Assembly (NCBI GenBank): GCA_039934475.1
Contig: JBDTMC010000283.1
Coordinates: forward strand, 1-10,212
Source of the DNA: JBDTMC01 sp039934475
Lineage (GTDB): Bacteria; Acidobacteriota; Terriglobia; Bryobacterales; Bryobacteraceae
DNA length: 10,212 bases
Reading direction: 5' to 3'
Shown here: in pieces, positions 7,288-10,212 of the stretch
Position numbering within the stretch: the first letter of the stretch is position 1
Layout of the letters: each line of letters opens with the position of its first letter
The notes under the pieces: generated by a model
The model's database searches: none
The model's input: only the letters and a program-made list of their open reading frames with translations
What the model was told of the DNA's origin: nothing
Made by a program: the position numbers and the translations under genes

Positions 7288-8991
7288 GTGCCAACAGGGA
7301 TGACACGCTCGCTTGCTACTCGCTTTACCGCATTCACGATTGCGCTCGTCTTGTGGGTTGCCGCAACGGCGATTGCCGTCGACCTTTGGGACGGCCAATT
7401 CCGGCCGGGAAAGGTACTGATTCTCTGCCTCTTCATGCCGTTGGCGGCCGTCGCCATCGCCCGATTCACGGTGCGTCTCCTGATTCGTCCCTTGGAGCAC
7501 CTCCGTCGCGGTATGGCCGCCGTTCGCCAGGGACGCCTGGAAACCATCCCTGTCAGTCGCACCGGCGACGAGATCGAGTTTCTCGGAGAGCGTTTCAATG
7601 AGATGATTCTCACCCTCGATGCCTCCCGCCGCGAGATCCAGCAGCAACAGGAATTCCTCGAACAGCGCATTCGCCAACGCACCGAAGCGCTTGGTGACGC
7701 CATGCACAGGGCTACCGCAGCCAGCCAGACTAAGAGCGAGTTCCTTGCCAACATGTCGCACGAACTGCGCACACCCATGAACGGCATCCTCGGAATGGTC
7801 GATCTTGTCCTTGATAGCGATCTCAACGCCGAGCAACGCGATCAACTGGAAACGGCACAACGCTGCGCCACATCGCTGCTCACTTTGTTGAACGATGTCC
7901 TGGACTTGTCCAAAATCGAGGCTGGCAAGACGGTCCTCGAAAGAATCCAGTTCCCGCTTCAGAGCCTGCTGTCCGATTGCCTGAAATCGTACGCCTGGCG
8001 GGCATTACAGAAGGGCATCTCCCTGCGCGTCGAGCTTTCTCCGGGGCTGCCCACAATCGTGATCGGAGACCCATTGCGATTGCGGCAAATCCTCACCAAC
8101 CTGATCCACAATGCGGTGAAGTTCACAGAACAGGGAGAAGTCGTGGTGCATGCCGCTGGGGCGCCCGGCACGCTGCCCGGCCAGATCGGGTTGGTACTTC
8201 ATGTAATCGATACCGGCATCGGGATTCCAGCCGACAAGGTACCCACTATCTTCGAAAACTTCACCCAGGCCGATGGCAGCATTACGCGGCGCTTCGGAGG
8301 CTCCGGACTTGGCCTTTCCATCACTTCTAAACTGGTTCAGCTTTATGGCGGAGAAATCACCGTCGCCAGTACCGCGGGCGTTGGCAGTACGTTCACTGTT
8401 CGAATCCCCATCGGTATTGGCGTCGATAACGCCCAGATTGCGGAGCCGGTTTCGCACCCCACCGCCGCTCACCGCCCAGTCAGCAGTGCCCGAATACTTA
8501 TCGTCGAAGACACGGCTGTAAACCAAAAGGTTCTGGCCGCCATACTCAAGCGAAACGGCTATCAGTTCGACATCGCGGAGAACGGTCAGCAGGCTCTTGA
8601 AGCTCTCGGGCGCCAGTGCTACGACCTCATCCTGATGGATGTCCAAATGCCTGTCCTGGATGGTCTGGAAACCACGCGTCTGCTGCGCGCCAACCCACGC
8701 TGGAAGAACCTCCCCATCCTCGCTATGACCGCCCATGCCATGCGCGGTGACCGCGAGCGCTGCCTCCAAGCGGGGATGGATGGCTATCTCTCGAAACCGG
8801 TCAACGCGGCTCAATTGCTGGCCTCCATGCAGAACCAGTTGGCCCGCGCACTCACCCCGCCGATACCAGCCGAAACCGCTCCGCAGCAAACCGAGGATCA
8901 AATCCAACTCTCCGCCCTCAGCGCCCAACTCGATTCTCTCAGCAGCCGCGTCACAGCACTTGCGCCTCCGCCCCCCGTGAGCACATCCTAA
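7288..8991 (+). CDS. Membrane-bound hybrid histidine kinase (HAMP-HisKA-HATPase-REC)
   Basis: Two-component sensor kinase with its own receiver domain. From the GTG at 7288 it is 567 residues. Two hydrophobic segments (about 15-32 and 43-60) are separated by only about ten residues, so there is no periplasmic sensor domain. A HAMP-like linker follows (about 65-118), then a Gln/Glu-rich coiled coil (115-140). The HisKA H-box is SHELRTPMNG with phosphoacceptor H158. HATPase_c has its N-box NLIHNAVKF (271-279), G1 box DTGIGI (308-313) and G2 box GGSGLGLS (337-344). The receiver domain (about 402-515) has the acidic pair E407-D408, phosphoacceptor D451 in MDVQMP, T481 and K503, all intact. A tail of about 50 residues, rich in Gln, Ser and Pro, ends the protein; no HPt domain is seen, so a separate phosphotransfer protein is likely needed. 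Alternative starts are the ATGs at 7270 and 7300. The signal sensed is unknown; the copper-type lipoprotein gene directly downstream is the only contextual hint. Confidence 0.93.
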   Translation: MPTGMTRSLATRFTAFTIALVLWVAATAIAVDLWDGQFRPGKVLILCLFMPLAAVAIARFTVRLLIRPLEHLRRGMAAVRQGRLETIPVSRTGDEIEFLGERFNEMILTLDASRREIQQQQEFLEQRIRQRTEALGDAMHRATAASQTKSEFLANMSHELRTPMNGILGMVDLVLDSDLNAEQRDQLETAQRCATSLLTLLNDVLDLSKIEAGKTVLERIQFPLQSLLSDCLKSYAWRALQKGISLRVELSPGLPTIVIGDPLRLRQILTNLIHNAVKFTEQGEVVVHAAGAPGTLPGQIGLVLHVIDTGIGIPADKVPTIFENFTQADGSITRRFGGSGLGLSITSKLVQLYGGEITVASTAGVGSTFTVRIPIGIGVDNAQIAEPVSHPTAAHRPVSSARILIVEDTAVNQKVLAAILKRNGYQFDIAENGQQALEALGRQCYDLILMDVQMPVLDGLETTRLLRANPRWKNLPILAMTAHAMRGDRERCLQAGMDGYLSKPVNAAQLLASMQNQLARALTPPIPAETAPQQTEDQIQLSALSAQLDSLSSRVTALAPPPPVSTS

Positions 8992-8993
8992 GG

Positions 8994-9317
8994 ATGATGC
9001 TCCGTCTCGCCCTGCTGACCACACTTCTGCTTGCCGTTATCGGTTGCCGTAGCGCAACCCCCAAGCCGCCGGAAACCAAAACCTATTCGATCCGTGGGGA
9101 AGTCCTCCGCCTCGACAACGTCAATCACACTGCCGTCCTCAAGCACGACAAGATCGAAGGCTGGATGGAGGCCATGACGATGGAATTCCCGGTGAAGGAT
9201 CCAGCCGAGTTCGCCAAGCTCTCCGTCGGAGACCAGATGCAGGCAAAACTACAAGTCAACGACATCGAGTACTATCTCGTACAGATTCAGGTCACTGCCA
9301 AGGCTCCGGCCAAGTAA
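8994..9317 (+). CDS. CusF-like copper-binding lipoprotein
   Basis: Small periplasmic lipoprotein, 107 residues. The N-terminus is a lipoprotein signal peptide with lipobox VIGC and lipidation at C18, followed by a Pro/Lys linker. The mature part (about 30-102) resembles the CusF/copper-binding OB-fold family (CusF_Ec type): a beta segment ending LKHDKIEGWMEAMTM, then a VKDP turn and a GD turn at 79-80. Candidate metal ligands by analogy with CusF are H51, W57, M61 and M63 (also M58); the His-to-Trp spacing is 6 rather than the 8 of E. coli CusF, as is common in the GWM/GFM variant of the family. Role inferred: binding or delivering Cu(I) at the envelope. The ATG at 8994 lies two bases after the kinase stop, with only AAGG as a weak ribosome site, so translation is probably coupled to the kinase. 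A second ATG at 8997 would remove one residue. Confidence 0.85.
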   Translation: MMLRLALLTTLLLAVIGCRSATPKPPETKTYSIRGEVLRLDNVNHTAVLKHDKIEGWMEAMTMEFPVKDPAEFAKLSVGDQMQAKLQVNDIEYYLVQIQVTAKAPAK

Positions 9318-9323
9318 CCCATC

Positions 9324-9360
9324 GCCCACAGAGTTGGGTGGGGCATTTCTCGCACCCAAC
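9324..9360. repeat. Intergenic hairpins after the copper lipoprotein gene; possible weak terminator
   Basis: GTTGGGTG (9333-9340) and CACCCAAC (9353-9360) form a perfect 8-base stem with a 12-base loop. A competing stem pairs GCCCAC (9324-9329) with GTGGGGC (9338-9344) through one bulge and is followed by ATTTCT. The two stems exclude each other. There is no long U-tract, so this is not a textbook terminator, although the position seven bases after the stop at 9317 suits one. Confidence 0.35.
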
Positions 9361-9391
9361 GCCGGGGCCGCTATCCTCTCGGACACTTCAA

Positions 9392-9408
9392 AGCCAATTC
9401 ATTGGGCT
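9392..9408. repeat. Imperfect palindrome upstream of the ferredoxin gene
   Basis: AGCCAAT, a two-base centre TC, then ATTGGGCT: a 7-base stem with one extra G, about 45 bases before the ferredoxin ATG. It could be an operator or a leader hairpin for the ferredoxin transcript. No good sigma-70 promoter was found between it and the gene. Chance occurrence is not excluded. Confidence 0.25.
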
Positions 9409-9452
9409 TACGCGTTGGTAAGATCTGGCACATCAATTGCTAACTAATAGGT

Positions 9453-9707
9453 ATGGCATACGTAATCACCGAAGGTTGCACCAAGGACGGGCTCTGCGTT
9501 GACGCCTGCCCGGCAGACTGCATCCATCCCAAAACGGACGAACCCGGCTTCGAGGAAGCAGAAACCCTCTACGTAGATTCCGGGGAGTGCATCGACTGCG
9601 GTGCGTGCGTTCCAGTCTGTCCGACGAATTCCATTTATCCTGTCGATGAGCTTCCGGAAAACCTGACGCAGTTTGTTCAGAAAAACGAAGCCTATTACGG
9701 CCGCTAG
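9453..9707 (+). CDS. Two-cluster (probably 7Fe) ferredoxin, FdxA-like
   Basis: Soluble low-potential electron carrier, 84 residues, starting MAYVITEGC as in bacterial FdxA-type ferredoxins. Eight cysteines are present: C9, C15, C19, C23, C46, C49, C52 and C56. The second motif is canonical, C46-x2-C49-x2-C52-x3-C56-P. The first lacks the CxxC pair and reads C9-x5-C15-x3-C19-P. By analogy with Azotobacter FdI, C9, C15 and C56 would bind a [3Fe-4S] cluster, and C19, C46, C49 and C52 a [4Fe-4S] cluster. The C9-C15 spacing is two residues shorter than the x7 of well-known 7Fe ferredoxins. The C-terminal extension DELPENLTQFVQKNEAYYG is typical of the family. The start is supported by the conserved MAYVITE beginning; only AGGT lies just before it, so the ribosome site is weak. 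It stands alone with spacers of 135 and 121 bases, so it is probably its own transcription unit. The redox partner is unknown. Confidence 0.92.
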   Translation: MAYVITEGCTKDGLCVDACPADCIHPKTDEPGFEEAETLYVDSGECIDCGACVPVCPTNSIYPVDELPENLTQFVQKNEAYYGR

Positions 9708-9743
9708 CCCATTTCCTCCGAGGGCCATCCTCCAGCGGCCTAC

Positions 9744-9781
9744 GGCGCGCCCTGTCTACCCACCACTTGACTTGGCGCGCC
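9744..9781. repeat. Pair of identical GGCGCGCC palindromes
   Basis: GGCGCGCC occurs at 9744-9751 and again at 9774-9781, starting exactly 30 bases apart with 22 bases between. Each is self-complementary, so as RNA the two could pair into an 8-base GC stem after the ferredoxin stop. As DNA they would be two identical sites on nearly the same helix face just upstream of the next promoter. There is no U-tract after the stem, so an intrinsic terminator is doubtful. Confidence 0.35.
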
Positions 9782-9791
9782 GCTATCGTTC

Positions 9792-9820
9792 TTGAGCCCC
9801 ATCCATCCCTTCGATATACT
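9792..9820 (+). promoter_or_regulatory. Sigma-70-like promoter for the right-edge gene
   Basis: TTGAGC (9792-9797) and TATACT (9815-9820) are separated by exactly 17 bases; TATACT differs from the -10 consensus at one position and TTGAGC keeps the TTGA core of the -35. Transcription would start about 9826-9828, one to three bases before the ATG at 9829, implying a leaderless or nearly leaderless message. Confidence 0.55.
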
Positions 9821-9828
9821 GATCACGA

Positions 9829-10212
9829 ATGAATCCGATCGCCCCGGAAACTGCCGTTGACCAGGAACGTCAGACTATCCGCCTCCAGAATTCTGTTCGC
9901 CTGGTCACAAAGCAGGAAGATGGCCGTCCGCTGGAGCGTCTCCCCGACGGAATCTTCGGCTTCACCTATTCGCCCGCCTCGGACGCCATTCCGCTCTTCG
10001 TGAGGCATGCCAAGGCTAGTTTCGAGGTCCACAAGCCCGCATCCGGCCCCTATCAGATCCTCGGGTATCTCGCCCCAAGTCAGGTGGAAGCCCGGGCGCA
10101 GGACGTCAAGCTCTACCCCGATGCCTTTGGCGAGGCCACCAAACTCGTCGCCATCGCGTCCGACCGCATCGGACGGCTCAAAGGCCCCTCGCGCGCCGGC
10201 GGCAACTACCTC
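9829..10212 (+). CDS. Hypothetical protein (partial, C-terminus off the right edge)
   Basis: I do not recognise this protein. The reading frame is open for 128 codons from the ATG at 9829 to the window edge. It has no signal peptide or membrane segment; the start (MNPIAPETAVDQ) is hydrophilic, so a cytoplasmic location is likely. The composition is mixed and globular, with a beta-rich look in the middle (FGFTYSP, FEVHKP, YQILGYL) and no metal-binding cysteine or nucleotide-binding motif in the part seen. Codon use is GC-rich at third positions like its neighbours, which supports a real gene. No Shine-Dalgarno precedes the ATG, but a good promoter ends eight bases before it, which favours leaderless translation. 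A later start is possible but no internal ATG is present in the visible part. Confidence 0.7.
   Translation, partial: MNPIAPETAVDQERQTIRLQNSVRLVTKQEDGRPLERLPDGIFGFTYSPASDAIPLFVRHAKASFEVHKPASGPYQILGYLAPSQVEARAQDVKLYPDAFGEATKLVAIASDRIGRLKGPSRAGGNYL

Noticed and set aside
7111..7860. 249-codon minus-strand frame covering the divergent spacer and the kinase 5' half
   Set aside because: It would run across the operator-like region and oppose the kinase; its residues show no known family, so it is treated as a complementary-strand shadow.
8005..9024. 339-codon minus-strand frame across the kinase 3' half
   Set aside because: It lies antisense to the HATPase and receiver domains, whose motifs are intact; no recognisable domain and no ribosome site.
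9403..9446. Sigma-70 promoter for the ferredoxin gene
   Set aside because: TTGGTA at 9415 and TAACTA at 9441 are 20 bases apart and the -10 match is poor; no better pair was found.

Overview
The window looks like chromosomal DNA from a GC-rich, Gram-negative (diderm) bacterium. It encodes a periplasmic-type alpha-2-macroglobulin with a class A penicillin-binding protein of the PbpC type, plus a lipobox-containing copper-binding-type lipoprotein. The overall flavour (very large A2M next to pbpC, an FdxA-like ferredoxin, a short-loop hybrid kinase, GC-rich codons) fits Acidobacteriota such as the Bryobacter/Solibacter group. That assignment is an inference from general resemblance and was not tested. 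I see no tRNA, rRNA, insertion sequence, CRISPR array or phage gene.

Layout. Positions 1-7091 form a leftward operon. A giant alpha-2-macroglobulin gene comes first. It is followed, with a 4-base ATGA overlap, by pbpC (penicillin-binding protein 1C), which runs off the left edge after 397 codons. In other bacteria this pair is proposed to guard and repair a breached envelope: the macroglobulin traps incoming proteases while the transglycosylase/transpeptidase repairs peptidoglycan. Just upstream of the macroglobulin ATG lies a cluster of palindromes built on ACTTA/TAAGT, the best candidate in the window for a repressor operator.

The rightward half begins in a short divergent intergenic region (about 7092-7287). 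First comes a membrane-bound hybrid histidine kinase (HisKA, HATPase and receiver domains) with almost no periplasmic loop. Two bases after its stop begins a small lipoprotein of the CusF-like copper-binding family, so the two are very probably co-transcribed. After about 135 bases of hairpin-containing spacer comes a small two-cluster ferredoxin, probably of the 7Fe type. After about 120 bases more, which hold two identical GGCGCGCC palindromes and a good sigma-70-like promoter, comes the start of an unrecognised gene that runs off the right edge.

Nothing here is clearly a new system. The points that most deserve a second look are the operator-like palindrome cluster, the kinase/copper-lipoprotein pair, the apparently leaderless start of the last gene, and the compressed first cysteine motif of the ferredoxin. 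Intergenic gaps are all shorter than 300 bases.
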